Assembly (NCBI GenBank): GCA_002293525.1
Contig: DBDJ01000014.1
Coordinates: forward strand, 1-36,034
Origin: Lachnospiraceae bacterium UBA935
GTDB taxonomy: Bacteria; Bacillota; Clostridia; Lachnospirales; Lachnospiraceae
DNA: 36,034 nt
Direction of reading: 5' to 3'
The stretch's first letter is position 1; the number at the start of each line of letters is the position of its first letter. The notes beneath the pieces were generated by a model. It saw nothing but the letters and a program-made list of their open reading frames with translations. It did no database searches and had not been told where the DNA came from. This document shows positions 23,477-31,576 of this stretch, in pieces. The position numbers and the translations under genes are program-made.

Positions 23477-24189
23477 CAGCACCCTCCTTTTCCGGCCACT
23501 TTGCCGTCTTCAATACGGATAGCCCGGTCGGCGGACGCGGCTATCTCCGGGTTATGAGTAATCATGACGATGGTCTGCTGAAATTCCCGACCTGTCAGCT
23601 TCAACAGGGAGATCACTTCGTCGCTTGTGTGCGAATCCAGATTACCGGTCGGTTCATCCGCCAGTATAATTGAGGGTTTTCCCGCCATTGCCCTAGCGAT
23701 GGCCACGCGCTGCTGCTGGCCGCCGGAAAGCGTTCCCGGCATATTGTAAAGCTTCTGTTCCAGCCCTAGCAGCTTGACGATCGAACCGATGTAACCCTCG
23801 TCGGGGCGTTTGCCGTCCAAGCCGATGGGTAAGACGATATTTTCGTACACATTCAATATAGGGACTAGATTATAATTTTGAAAGATAAACCCGATCTGAC
23901 GGCGGCGGAACACCGTTAATTCCTCGTCGCCAAGCTTACTAAGTTCATGACTGCCGATCTTGACACTGCCGGAGGTGGGGCGGTCAAGCCCGCCGAGCAT
24001 ATTTAAGAGGGTAGACTTGCCGGAGCCGGAAGTACCGATGATCGCGACAAATTCCCCCTGCTCAATCGAGATGCTGACTCCGTCCAGTGCTTTCACCACA
24101 TTGGGTTCAGCGCCGTAATGCTTAGTTAATTCATTGGTAGATACAACTGTCTTTTTTATCATCATTTCACTCACCATTCCACTAACCAT
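23476..24189 (-). CDS. ABC transporter ATP-binding protein (MacB/LolD class)
   Basis: Complete nucleotide-binding domain: Walker A GTSGSGKST (52-60), Q-loop 'FIFQNYNLVP', signature LSGGQQQR (154-161), Walker B 'ILADEPTG' (175-182) and H-loop 'MITHNPEIA'. The 'LVPILNVYENI' after the Q-loop is typical of the class that pairs with FtsX-type permeases. The start could be the ATG at 24189 or in-frame ATGs at codons 5, 9 or 10; none has an ideal ribosome binding site, and 'IKKTVVSTNELTKHYG' soon after is where homology begins. It is coupled to the permease through an overlapping stop/start. Confidence 0.9.
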   Translation of the reverse strand: MVSGMVSEMMIKKTVVSTNELTKHYGAEPNVVKALDGVSISIEQGEFVAIIGTSGSGKSTLLNMLGGLDRPTSGSVKIGSHELSKLGDEELTVFRRRQIGFIFQNYNLVPILNVYENIVLPIGLDGKRPDEGYIGSIVKLLGLEQKLYNMPGTLSGGQQQRVAIARAMAGKPSIILADEPTGNLDSHTSDEVISLLKLTGREFQQTIVMITHNPEIAASADRAIRIEDGKVAGKGGC

Positions 24190-24320
24190 TCCTTTCCGGA
24201 TATTTTGTAACGGTTCCGTAGGATTCTTCGAGATAACCCCCGAATCGTTACGATATTATCATTTTACATAATTGGGATGGAAAGAAAATGGGATATGCGT
24301 AAACTAATATCCTGAATGTG

Positions 24321-24362
24321 TAATTTAAAAAGCGAGTGAACCCGCTTGGAGTCAACTCGCTT
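24321..24362 (-). terminator. Rho-independent terminator
   Basis: On the minus strand an 8-bp stem (AAGCGAGT ... ACTCGCTT; 24355-24362 pairing with 24330-24337) with a 17-base loop is followed by TTTTTAAATT. It lies 22 bases past the stop of the AAA/PD-(D/E)XK remnant and upstream of the ABC operon, separating the two. Confidence 0.7.
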
Positions 24363-24383
24363 AGCTATAATTATGATTGGCTT

Positions 24384-24980
24384 TTATTCTTCTTTTAGAA
24401 ACAATACCTTACAGCGCTTCGTATAACACGCGACACCATATTTTATTATGGTCCGCATTCCCATATCTTGAAACCGTTCCTGATATCTCATTTCTTCGAT
24501 CTGCTCCAGCGCCTTGTTACAATCCGCCTCCAGATTACCATTCTCGGAATATTTCACTTCTATCACAATACCGATATCTTCATCCTCAATTTCTACCAAA
24601 ATATCACTATCGCCTTCACCCGACTCATTGTTTGACCATATCCCCCAGGTGTCCTTATAGCTAAGAAGCCCCAACAGCATTCCGTGATAGAAGTTCTCTT
24701 TCTTTTCCTTTCGCACAAAAGTATCCCGATTATTCAGACCGGTAAAAATACTTTCTTTGGAGATTCGCAAGCATCCGGTAAGCACTGAAAAATACATACT
24801 GTCATTCGTCTTTAAGGCTTGCGCGAACATGTTACGAAGCAGGGTAACCATCTGCTCATAGTAGCCCTTGTCAAATGCTTTCGCTAACGGTACATCATAT
24901 TCATCAATCAAGATGATTACTTTCTTCTCATAATGTTTATAGAGCAAGTTTGAAAGGTACCGTAACGAAGTCATCATCAC
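24384..24980 (-). pseudogene. AAA-ATPase/PD-(D/E)XK protein, truncated and internally deleted
   Basis: 198 codons from a GTG. The product has Walker B 'VIILIDEYDVPL' and the following 'TGCLRISKESIFTGLNN' typical of AAA-ATPase_like (PF09820-type) proteins, then jumps at about residue 86 to 'ENFYHGMLLGLLS' and 'SDILVEIEDEDIGIVIEVK', the C-terminal PD-(D/E)XK_9-type nuclease-like domain. Full-length proteins are about 500-560 residues with an N-terminal Walker A; that part and roughly 200 internal residues are missing. The frame remains open upstream to a stop near 25056, giving no Walker A. No good ribosome binding site is present. It is followed by a proper terminator, so the gene was once functional. 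The family is widespread in Clostridia and Bacteroidetes; its function is unsettled. Confidence 0.8.
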
Positions 24981-25117
24981 ATCATCCTGCGCACTCCTTT
25001 TGGGATCGGTATGACACCCCCCGAAAATGTTCTGCTTTGTTGCCCTAAGAATATCATATGAGCTTTAAAATGACAAGTTATTATTGATGGCATTTTGTGT
25101 CCTGTCGGATCCCTACT

Positions 25118-25136
25118 GGATAATTACAAATTATCC
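25118..25136. other. Perfect 8-bp inverted repeat at histidine-kinase stop codon
   Basis: GGATAATT-ACA-AATTATCC spans the stop codon of the kinase gene. No T-run follows on the minus strand, so it is at best a weak terminator or an mRNA 3'-end hairpin. Confidence 0.4.
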
Positions 25137-26396
25137 GGCTAACGGTATAATGATGGTCAAGGTGAACCGCTCTTCTTCAAACTTACAGGTGCATTGTCCG
25201 CCATACTTTGCGACAGCCTGCTTGATGCTTTTATAGCCTAGGCCGTGAAAAAACTGATCTTTTTTCATCGATTTCATGTCAGGCTTTACTCCGGCGGCGA
25301 TATGATTTTCTATTTTAATGGAAATCATATCGTGGACGCGGCCCGCCTTCATCACAATCACGCGCTGGCTGGCCGGCAGCTTCAGGCTGGCTTCAATCGC
25401 GTTGTCAAGCGCGTTCCCGAAGATGGTGCTGATGTCGATCGGTTCCATAAAGTCCCCGCTTTCAAAACGCAGCATGGCAGAGAAGTCAATTTGATACTCC
25501 CTTGCCAGCTCCGCTTTCTCACGGATAATTACGTCCAGCAGGGTGTTGCCTGTCTGGTAATAGTTTTCATAGCTTGTTAGCTGTTCTTGTATGCTATCGA
25601 TGATCTCGGCATTTCTGCTGCTGTCCTCTGCTTTCAGCAATAGCAAATGGTTTTTCATGTCATGGTAAACGGCCCGGACCCGTTCTTCGTCCTTTAATTT
25701 GTCTTCATAATATTGGTATTCCATTTTGAGTGCGTTAAGCTGATAGCTTGTTTTCACCGATTTTGCTATATAGCTAATCAGAAAAAGACTCCCGAATACG
25801 GTCACCAGAACGGCAAACGCAAAGAGGTAAGCATGTAAAGGATTGGTCAGGTAATTCAGAGACATAAACAATCCTATCAGTAAAACGGCATAAACGCTGT
25901 CCAACATCAGCCACATTCTAGTATCCAATAGCTCCATAATGTTCTGAAAACGGCGAACACTCAATCGCCAGACGGCAAACCATATCAGCGCAACCGGCAC
26001 ATAACATGCCGTATGCGTAATCGTCGAATACAGGTCATCTGTCCGCTTCGGCAGCAATAAAAATATCTGGTAACCGATATCTTGATTCAAGAAGTTCACT
26101 GCGGCAATTAGCGGATAAAAAATAACTACCGTGGACAGCTTGATAATAGTACTGCCCTTGTACAATATCATGATGAACAAAACAAAAAATAAAAACGTTA
26201 GCGTATAATTCTCTATGTCATTGAGATATATAATCATATTAACTATGATAAAGCAAGGCGCATATGCCAGAAACCGAAGCACAGCAGGGCCACGCATCGG
26301 TAATAAGACCTTCAATATTTGATAAAAAAGCAAACCATTAACGAAACTAATAACATAGTAAGCCGTATCCAGAAAAGCAATCATAAAAGCAATCAT
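25131..26396 (-). CDS. AgrC/ComD-like sensor histidine kinase (GHKL)
   Basis: 421 residues from the ATG at 26396. About six membrane helices occupy the first ~215 residues. A short coiled coil leads to the phosphoacceptor segment 'VYHDMKNHLLLL' (His245), and the ATPase domain has an N-box 'FGNALDNAIEA' (~326-336) and 'FHGLGYKSIKQ' as the G-box. This is the layout of peptide-sensing kinases of the AgrC/HPK10 group. The ATG overlaps the stop of the response-regulator gene (ATGA) and has GGGGGGA 6 bases upstream; the frame extends to a TTG at 26411 but that start lacks support. The signal is probably an extracellular peptide, but no agrB/agrD-like genes are in the window. Confidence 0.9.
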   Translation of the reverse strand: MIAFMIAFLDTAYYVISFVNGLLFYQILKVLLPMRGPAVLRFLAYAPCFIIVNMIIYLNDIENYTLTFLFFVLFIMILYKGSTIIKLSTVVIFYPLIAAVNFLNQDIGYQIFLLLPKRTDDLYSTITHTACYVPVALIWFAVWRLSVRRFQNIMELLDTRMWLMLDSVYAVLLIGLFMSLNYLTNPLHAYLFAFAVLVTVFGSLFLISYIAKSVKTSYQLNALKMEYQYYEDKLKDEERVRAVYHDMKNHLLLLKAEDSSRNAEIIDSIQEQLTSYENYYQTGNTLLDVIIREKAELAREYQIDFSAMLRFESGDFMEPIDISTIFGNALDNAIEASLKLPASQRVIVMKAGRVHDMISIKIENHIAAGVKPDMKSMKKDQFFHGLGYKSIKQAVAKYGGQCTCKFEEERFTLTIIIPLAG

Positions 26397-27103
26397 AGCT
26401 TGTCCCCCCAATACTCGGCTAAGCGCTCCATAACCAGCTTGCGCTTCGGCTGGCTGATGGGGATCGTCGGACCGCTGGTCAACATGATTTCCAGTTTTTC
26501 CACGCGCTTTACATACCGCAGACCGATCAGATAACTGGTGTGGCAGCGGACAAATGAGGAGGGCGGCAATGCCGATTCCAGTTCCTTCATCTTCTTGTTG
26601 GTGATAATATTCTGTTTTTCGGTATGCACCATCAGACTGCGGCCATAAGTCTCAATATATTGAAGGTCACTCAGAAACACCTTGTATTTCCCCGTGTCAT
26701 TGGCAATCAGAATGAATTCTTGCTCCTCCTGGCGGTAACGCACCAACCACCGGTCTAATTCTTCCTTTAGCCGGATATAACGGATGGGCTTGATAATAAA
26801 ATTAGCCGCCTGATACTTGTAGCCTTCCAAAGCATACCTAGCCAGAGACGTCAGGAAGATAATGCTTACTTTGGAATCCCTCTCCCGGATTACTTTCGCG
26901 GCATGCAGACCGTTTACTCGGGCCATTTTAATATCCAGAAAGATAAGGTCAACATCCGTCGGGTAATTTTGAAGCAATTCGCCGCCGTCCGTATAAGCAG
27001 TGACTTTAATATTCTGATCGGTTTCCTTGGCATACTGTGTTATGAGTTCTTCCAGTTCAAGACGAAACATTTCTTCGTCATCGCAGATGACGATATGATA
27101 CAA
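26393..27103 (-). CDS. LytTR-family response regulator (AgrA-like)
   Basis: 236 residues. The receiver domain has acidic Asp8/Asp9, phosphoacceptor Asp57 in 'LIFLDIKM', a Thr/Ser at the end of 'IIFLTS' and Lys105 in 'FIIKPI'. The C-terminal LytTR DNA-binding domain has 'YIETYGRSLMVHT' and 'FVRCHTSYLIGL'. The start is a TTG (27103) with AGGAGGT 6 bases upstream; there is no nearby in-frame ATG. It overlaps the kinase gene by four bases, so the two are co-translated. LytTR proteins bind paired direct repeats; I did not find convincing ones upstream of the ABC operon. Confidence 0.92.
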   Translation of the reverse strand: MYHIVICDDEEMFRLELEELITQYAKETDQNIKVTAYTDGGELLQNYPTDVDLIFLDIKMARVNGLHAAKVIRERDSKVSIIFLTSLARYALEGYKYQAANFIIKPIRYIRLKEELDRWLVRYRQEEQEFILIANDTGKYKVFLSDLQYIETYGRSLMVHTEKQNIITNKKMKELESALPPSSFVRCHTSYLIGLRYVKRVEKLEIMLTSGPTIPISQPKRKLVMERLAEYWGDKL

Positions 27104-27277
27104 GATAGCACCTCCTGATAACTGATTTCCCCCTGCACCAATGCCTCACCCTCCATTGTGGAACGAAACAGAAACCGATAAATTGTCAAAACCGCATAAT
27201 CAGACACTTTTGCTTCTTTGGCACTTTTCATTGCTTCCCCAATATCTTATCACGTCTTAGTAATAATACAATATTAT

Positions 27278-28069
27278 TTACCAGATTTGTTTGAGGAAAT
27301 CCAGCAGAATCCGGTTAAACTCTTCCGGTTTCTCCCAGGTCACGGCATGGCCGCAGTCCGGCACTACGAGATAACGGCCATTGGGGCACTTTTCGGCAGC
27401 ATATTCAGCATGTTTCCAAGAAGCCATGGGACTGTGGCTTCCTGCTATGAACAGGGCAGGAACCCTGATCTGCGGCAGCACGTCCAGGAAATCCGCATCC
27501 GCCATGCCAAGGAGCATGGGCTTTGTGGCCGCAAGATCCGCTTTGGGATTGAGCAGCGCGGACATAAAGAGGGTAAGCTTGGCCTTCACGCTCAGAGGGG
27601 CGTAGATAGGATTGGGCAGAGCCTCAAAATAGGAGATTTTAGTCTCCTCTGTCAAGCCCTTGAGGCCATATTGCCAGTTATCGTCATTCACGGCCTTCAC
27701 GGTCGAGTCGATGTTGACAAAGCCGGCCGTTTCTACGTCTCCGTATTGCCGAAAATATTCCATTACCGCCGACCCGCCCATGGACTGGCCGACCAGAACC
27801 GGCTTTTTAACCAAGGCCAGGTGAGCCAGATATTCATGGATATCCATGGCCTGGCGCTCGATGGACTGATCGCCGGAGGTCATGTCGGACTTGCCATGAC
27901 AGCGCCGGTCATATTCCAGCACACGGTATCCGGCCTTCACAAGAACTTTCGTCTGCATAGCCCAGCTGCTGGCCGGAGCACCATAACCGGCGATGAGGAT
28001 CACAGGCAGACCCTTTCCCCGGTCAGTGTACCTCAGTGTCAGGCCGTCACTTGTCTTATATTCTCCCAT
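27278..28069 (-). CDS. Alpha/beta hydrolase
   Basis: 263 residues with the hydrolase fold throughout: 'VILIAGYGAPASSW' oxyanion region, nucleophile elbow GQSMGGS (Ser96) and catalytic His241 in 'VVPDCGHAVTWEKPEEF'. The position after 'ALFIAG' where the acid usually sits reads SHSP, so the acid is not obvious. No signal peptide. GGAGGT lies 6 bases before the ATG. It is a tandem paralogue of the next gene upstream (28167-28985), sharing the same layout and the tail 'W.KP.EFN..LL.FL'. Substrate unknown; it belongs to the broad esterase/haloperoxidase-like group. Confidence 0.87.
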   Translation of the reverse strand: MGEYKTSDGLTLRYTDRGKGLPVILIAGYGAPASSWAMQTKVLVKAGYRVLEYDRRCHGKSDMTSGDQSIERQAMDIHEYLAHLALVKKPVLVGQSMGGSAVMEYFRQYGDVETAGFVNIDSTVKAVNDDNWQYGLKGLTEETKISYFEALPNPIYAPLSVKAKLTLFMSALLNPKADLAATKPMLLGMADADFLDVLPQIRVPALFIAGSHSPMASWKHAEYAAEKCPNGRYLVVPDCGHAVTWEKPEEFNRILLDFLKQIW

Positions 28070-28166
28070 TTATCTACCTCCATTTTTATATATCGATCGT
28101 ACTTACTATTTCCGGTGCAAGCACAGACTATATCCCCGTCCTTTAATCCAGGGATACACTGATGCA

Positions 28167-28985
28167 TCAGCTTTTCCCTAGTTCATCAAGGAAACTCAAT
28201 AGTTCAGTATTAAACTCATCCGGCTTTTCCCAGTTTACGCAATGTCCGCAACTGTCTATGACCACAGTCCGGCCGTTTGGGACTCGGACAGACATTTGCT
28301 CCGCGTGCTCGCAAGGCCAGAAGGGGCTGTTCTTTCCTGCCACGAAAAGGGAAGGCACACGAATCTGCGGCAGGATGTCCAGCCAGCTGGCGTAGGCATG
28401 GTCAAGCAGAAGCGGCTTGGTAAGCTCCAGATCAAACTCCGGTTCCTGGGTGGCAATGCGGGCTATTTCTGTTGCGACAAAGTCCGAAAGGGGCGCGTAG
28501 AGCGAATTCGGGATGGGCCTGTCAAAAAAGAAGGCCATCGTCTCTTTATCAAAACCGTACATGCCATGGGGCCAGATCTCCGTGTTCAGCATCTGCGGTG
28601 TCTGGTCAACCGTCACAAGGGCCTTCATATCCTCATCCCCGAACAGGGAAACATAGCACAGCAGACTGGCAGCACCCATAGACTGCCCTACGAAGACCGT
28701 CTTGCCGGATAAGCCGTTGGCATCGACAAATTCCTTGAGGTCGGCGGCCAGGCGCGACAGGCGAAAGCCGTAAGCGGGCCGATCGGAAAAGCCATGGAAT
28801 CTGGGATTCCAGCCTATGACCCGATAACCGGCGGTGAGCAGAGCCTGCTTCTGGTAAAACCAAGTCTGCGCTGAGGCCGAGTATCCGGCGATGAGCAGAA
28901 CCGGTGTGCCGCTTCCCTCATCAAAATATTTTAGGACTGCGCCGTCTGAAGCCGTGAAGCTAAGAAAATCATTTTCAACCAGCAT
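28167..28985 (-). CDS. Alpha/beta hydrolase, paralogue of the next gene
   Basis: 272 residues from the ATG at 28985, chosen because GGGAGG is 6 bases upstream; the longer frame to 29075 runs through a decayed ABC gene. Motifs: 'VLLIAGYSASAQTW', nucleophile GQSMGAA (Ser102 from this start), and C-terminal 'IDSCGHCVNWEKPDEFN' with the catalytic His. The first ~11 bases lie inside the remnant of an oppF-like gene, showing that the C-terminal part of that gene was lost in a deletion ending at this hydrolase gene. It probably arose with the downstream hydrolase by tandem duplication. Confidence 0.87.
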   Translation of the reverse strand: MLVENDFLSFTASDGAVLKYFDEGSGTPVLLIAGYSASAQTWFYQKQALLTAGYRVIGWNPRFHGFSDRPAYGFRLSRLAADLKEFVDANGLSGKTVFVGQSMGAASLLCYVSLFGDEDMKALVTVDQTPQMLNTEIWPHGMYGFDKETMAFFFDRPIPNSLYAPLSDFVATEIARIATQEPEFDLELTKPLLLDHAYASWLDILPQIRVPSLFVAGKNSPFWPCEHAEQMSVRVPNGRTVVIDSCGHCVNWEKPDEFNTELLSFLDELGKS

Positions 28986-29388
28986 TATCTTCCTCCCATG
29001 TTTTTTTATTTGCAAAGGCTTTCGCGATGCGAAGCGGTTCGGCGATAAGCTCCCGCATGGGTATCCGCGGGTCAAGTGAGGCGTAAGGGTCTTGAAAGAT
29101 CAACTGCATTGATTTCTTAAGCTCGGCCATACGGGCCTTGTCATAGTCAAGAATATTCTCGCCCTTGTAAAGCACCTGACCGGCTGTGGCCTCTAAATGA
29201 CGCAGGGTAACACGGCCAAGTGTCGTTTTTCCGCAGCCGGACTCGCCGACAATACCAAGGGTTTTGCCCTTTTCGATGGACAGGTTCACATCGTCAACGG
29301 CATGGAGCATGCCGTAAGGAGTTTTGAAGTATTTTTTGAGGCTCCGCACCTCGACCAGGGGGATAGACTTATCTTTTACCTGTGTCAT
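28975..29388 (-). pseudogene. oppF-like ABC ATPase, C-terminally truncated
   Basis: 138 codons from the ATG at 29388 (MTQVKDKSIPLV), with AAGGAGG about 7 bases upstream. It has Walker A GESGCGKTT and 'QLIFQDPYASLDPR', the OppF/DppF-type Q-loop. It ends at 'AFANKKTWEEDNAG' without signature, Walker B or H-loop, so about 180 residues are missing and it cannot hydrolyse ATP normally. The break falls at the ribosome binding site of the hydrolase gene. It overlaps the oppD remnant's stop by four bases, the original operon arrangement. Confidence 0.85.
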
Positions 29389-30048
29389 GATTCTGCCTCC
29401 TTCTTCGCTTCCCCGTATAGAAAGCATTTTATCACATGTTCCCCATTAATGGCTATATCATTCGGAATATTTTCCCGGCATTGCGGCGTGCACTGCGGAC
29501 AGCGGGGGGAAAAACGGCAGCCCTCATCACGACGGTCGGATCGGGCATCAGCCCGTCTATGGCGACCAGTCCCCGGAAAACTGGTGCGGGTACTCCTTCT
29601 TGCGTCTTGAAGGTATGCCGACCATCTCCAGCAATGAGTCTACCTGCGCGTCAAGCTCGGCGGCACTCTGCCCCTCAGCATTGTGAAGCTCAAGAGCCTC
29701 TTGAATCTGCTTGCCAACGGGAATAACGGGGTTAAGACTGCTCATGGGATCCTGAAAAATCATGGACACCGTGCTGCCGCGCAGAAGGCGCATATCCGCC
29801 TCGCTGGCCTTGGTGACGTCAATGCCGTCAAGAACAATATTTCCGGCGGTAATTTTTCCCACCTTGTCAGGAAGAAGGCCCTTAATCGAAAGCGCGGTAG
29901 TGGTTTTCCCCGCACCGGTTTCTCCTACAAGGCCCAAAGTTTCCCCGTAACCTAAGCTGAGATTTACGCCGCTGGCGGCATAAACCCGTGTATCATCAGT
30001 CTTGTACTCAGCGGAAAGGTTTTGAATTTCAAGTAATTTATCCGACAT
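29385..30048 (-). pseudogene. oppD-like ABC ATPase with internal deletion and frameshift
   Basis: Starts at the ATG at 30048 (MSDKLLEIQNLS) with an intact first half: Walker A GETGAGKTT and 'MIFQDPMSSLNPVIP'. The frame breaks exactly at the signature region: 'YPHQFSGDWSP' then stop (29557), where 'LSGGMRQR' would be expected. Another frame then continues with the OppD C-terminal tail 'DEGCRFSPRCPQC' ... 'GEHVIKCFLYG' and stops at 29385, overlapping the oppF-like start. The Walker B region is gone. This is seen only by translating all three minus frames. Confidence 0.83.
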
Positions 30049-30059
30049 ATGACTGTCCT

Positions 30060-30134
30060 CTACTTTCTTAGTTTGGGATCGAGTGCGTCACGCAGGCCGT
30101 CCCCCAAAAGGTTAAAGGACATGACCGTAATTGC
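30060..30134 (-). pseudogene. C-terminal scrap of an oppC-like permease
   Basis: Just upstream of the oppD-like start, a minus frame reads 'AITVMSFNLLGDGLRDALDP' followed by KLRK and a stop (30060-30062). This is the characteristic last segment of OppC/DppC permeases. Nothing further upstream continues the permease, so the remaining ~270 residues have been deleted. Confidence 0.8.
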
Positions 30135-30200
30135 ATTTCTCAGACAGGCTGTTGATTTGATATGTTATTCTGTCACTTATTCTTATTCAGATTTTGCTAT

Positions 30201-30236
30201 AAAAACTGCGGTGCTGCTTATTGAGCAACACCGCAG
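30201..30236 (-). terminator. Rho-independent terminator of the 181-residue gene
   Basis: On the minus strand a 13-bp stem (arms 30224-30236 and 30206-30218, one G-T wobble) with a 5-base loop is followed by TTTTTATAG. It lies about 95 bases after the stop at 30331 and is a strong intrinsic terminator. Confidence 0.85.
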
Positions 30237-30330
30237 AGATATTTGCCTATGTGTATATTTATTAACCGCGATAAAAAACTTCTTATCAATCATGATAACG
30301 CATTTGGCACCCGCAAAATTATTCTCCTTT

Positions 30331-30876
30331 TTAGCCAAAGGCATCAAAATGCTTTACAGTCGGGGTTCCGATAACTTTACCATGTTCCGCTTCATATTTT
30401 GCAAACTCGTCCATGTAAATTTCCGTGAATTTTTCTCGTCGTGCATTTTCGGCATCAGTTGTGTGTAAAAACCACATTCCCGCTTGCGTATTATAATGAA
30501 AAGATTTATTTCCCTGTTTGTCAAAAAAAGAATAGGTACTATTCATCTTGCCGCCTGTCTTGGCCATGCTTTCATCATAAATTGCTTTCCGGTCAGGTGA
30601 AACAACCGATATATAATCACGTCGCAATTGACTTTTTTCGTCCGTACCGGCAAGTATTCCCTGAGATGCCTCCTTTCTAGCCAGTTCTCTAATTGCATTC
30701 TCAAAATCTTCATCGGACATTTTGGGCTTACTTTTTGTCAGGATATTATCCCAATTTGGTGTGACAAATGGTGTATCCACCGGGGTATACTCCGGTTTCT
30801 TCGTGGCTTTTGATTTGCCGGTAAAGAATAAATTCACATCAAAATCCGGTGACTGTGCCATATCGCCTACTCTCAT
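30331..30876 (-). CDS. Hypothetical protein, 181 residues
   Basis: A hydrophilic protein with no signal peptide and no membrane segment. The N-terminal ~45 residues look flexible (Pro/Thr/Lys-rich, 'KKPEYTPVDTPFVTP'). Residues ~50-85 are predicted helical and rich in Glu/Asp/Lys. The C-terminal half mixes aromatic-rich segments ('STYSFFDKQGNKSFHYN', 'MWFLHTTDAE') with helix. I recognise no family. ATG has GAGGAGG about 6 bases upstream, and a strong terminator follows, so it is a genuine monocistronic gene. It stands alone between the opp remnants and the hsdS fragment. Confidence 0.72.
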   Translation of the reverse strand: MRVGDMAQSPDFDVNLFFTGKSKATKKPEYTPVDTPFVTPNWDNILTKSKPKMSDEDFENAIRELARKEASQGILAGTDEKSQLRRDYISVVSPDRKAIYDESMAKTGGKMNSTYSFFDKQGNKSFHYNTQAGMWFLHTTDAENARREKFTEIYMDEFAKYEAEHGKVIGTPTVKHFDAFG

Positions 30877-31014
30877 ATAACCCCTCCTCTCGTATCGAAA
30901 TCCATTTACGTTGCATTATTATGATGTAAGGGTCAAAAGCCTTTCCATATATAGGACATCTGTTCCTAGAAAATTTCCTGTTCAAACTGATAATCAGTAA
31001 CTACGGAACCATTT

Positions 31015-31317
31015 TCACCGACAGTCTCTAAAACGTGTTAGGCCTTGAATCTTTATCTTTTGCTCTCTGGCCGTCAATGCATGAAAGCTATCAAAAAGGG
31101 AAAGCTGCTGAGAATCATTTGTACGAAATGACAATATTCCCTCTTTATACTCCAAAATGATGAGTTCGCTTTCCCCAGAATACTCCCATCTGCTATGATT
31201 CTCTAAAATAATTATATCATGTTTAAACTTAATTACAACATTTTTCGACTTGATAATAGCCCATCGTATATTTTTTGTCATAAAAATTCGAGTGCTGTTT
31301 GTTAATAGTTCGTACAT
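31015..31317 (-). CDS. Doubtful small ORF, 100 residues
   Basis: The frame reads a beta-strand-like pattern ('NVVIKFKHDIIILENHS', 'ESELIILEYKEGILSF') and ends 'LTRFRDCR'. Neither the ATG at 31317 nor the one at 31281 has a ribosome binding site, and its start overlaps the plus-strand hsdS fragment region. It may be a gene fragment or chance frame. Confidence 0.3.
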   Translation of the reverse strand: MYELLTNSTRIFMTKNIRWAIIKSKNVVIKFKHDIIILENHSRWEYSGESELIILEYKEGILSFRTNDSQQLSLFDSFHALTAREQKIKIQGLTRFRDCR

Positions 31318-31327
31318 TCATAAATGT

Positions 31328-31576
31328 ATGAATTCAAAATACTTTAGATCCTCACAAATAGAACCGCACATTGTCCAGCAAAATGGTCAGGCAAATTATA
31401 ACGGTACAAAGGTTGCAAGTACACTAATTCCTCTTCCCCCACTTTCCGAGCAACAACGCATTATAGAAAAAGTGGACAGGATAATGGTATTATGTGATGA
31501 GTTGGAACAAGAAATTGCTAATGCCAAAAGATATGCTTCCAGCGTTACTGGTATCAGGGAAAATCCTACCGGTTAA
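31328..31576 (+). pseudogene. hsdS (type I restriction specificity) C-terminal fragment
   Basis: The frame reads 'NGQANYNGTKVASTLIPLPP' followed by 'LSEQQRIIEKVDRIM' and 'CDELE', the typical end of a target-recognition domain and start of the conserved helical spacer in HsdS subunits. It stops at 31574-31576, at the junction with the IS4-like transposase fragment. Only about 80 of ~400 residues remain, and no hsdM or hsdR is present. It is probably the scar of an insertion or deletion that joined two remnants. Confidence 0.8.

Noticed and set aside
25118..25136. GATAAT-N5-ATTATC similarity between this hairpin and the core of the 37-bp inverted repeats
   Set aside because: The shared part is a short AT-rich palindrome; flanks differ completely, so it is likely coincidence.
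27218..28162. Plus-strand open frame of 314 codons
   Set aside because: It is antisense to an alpha/beta hydrolase with full motifs; the product shows no domain pattern and is His/Gly-rich as expected for a shadow frame.
31317..31332. Small palindrome TTCATA-AATG-TATGAA near the doubtful ORF start
   Set aside because: Six-base arms in AT-rich DNA are expected by chance; no promoter or gene depends on it.
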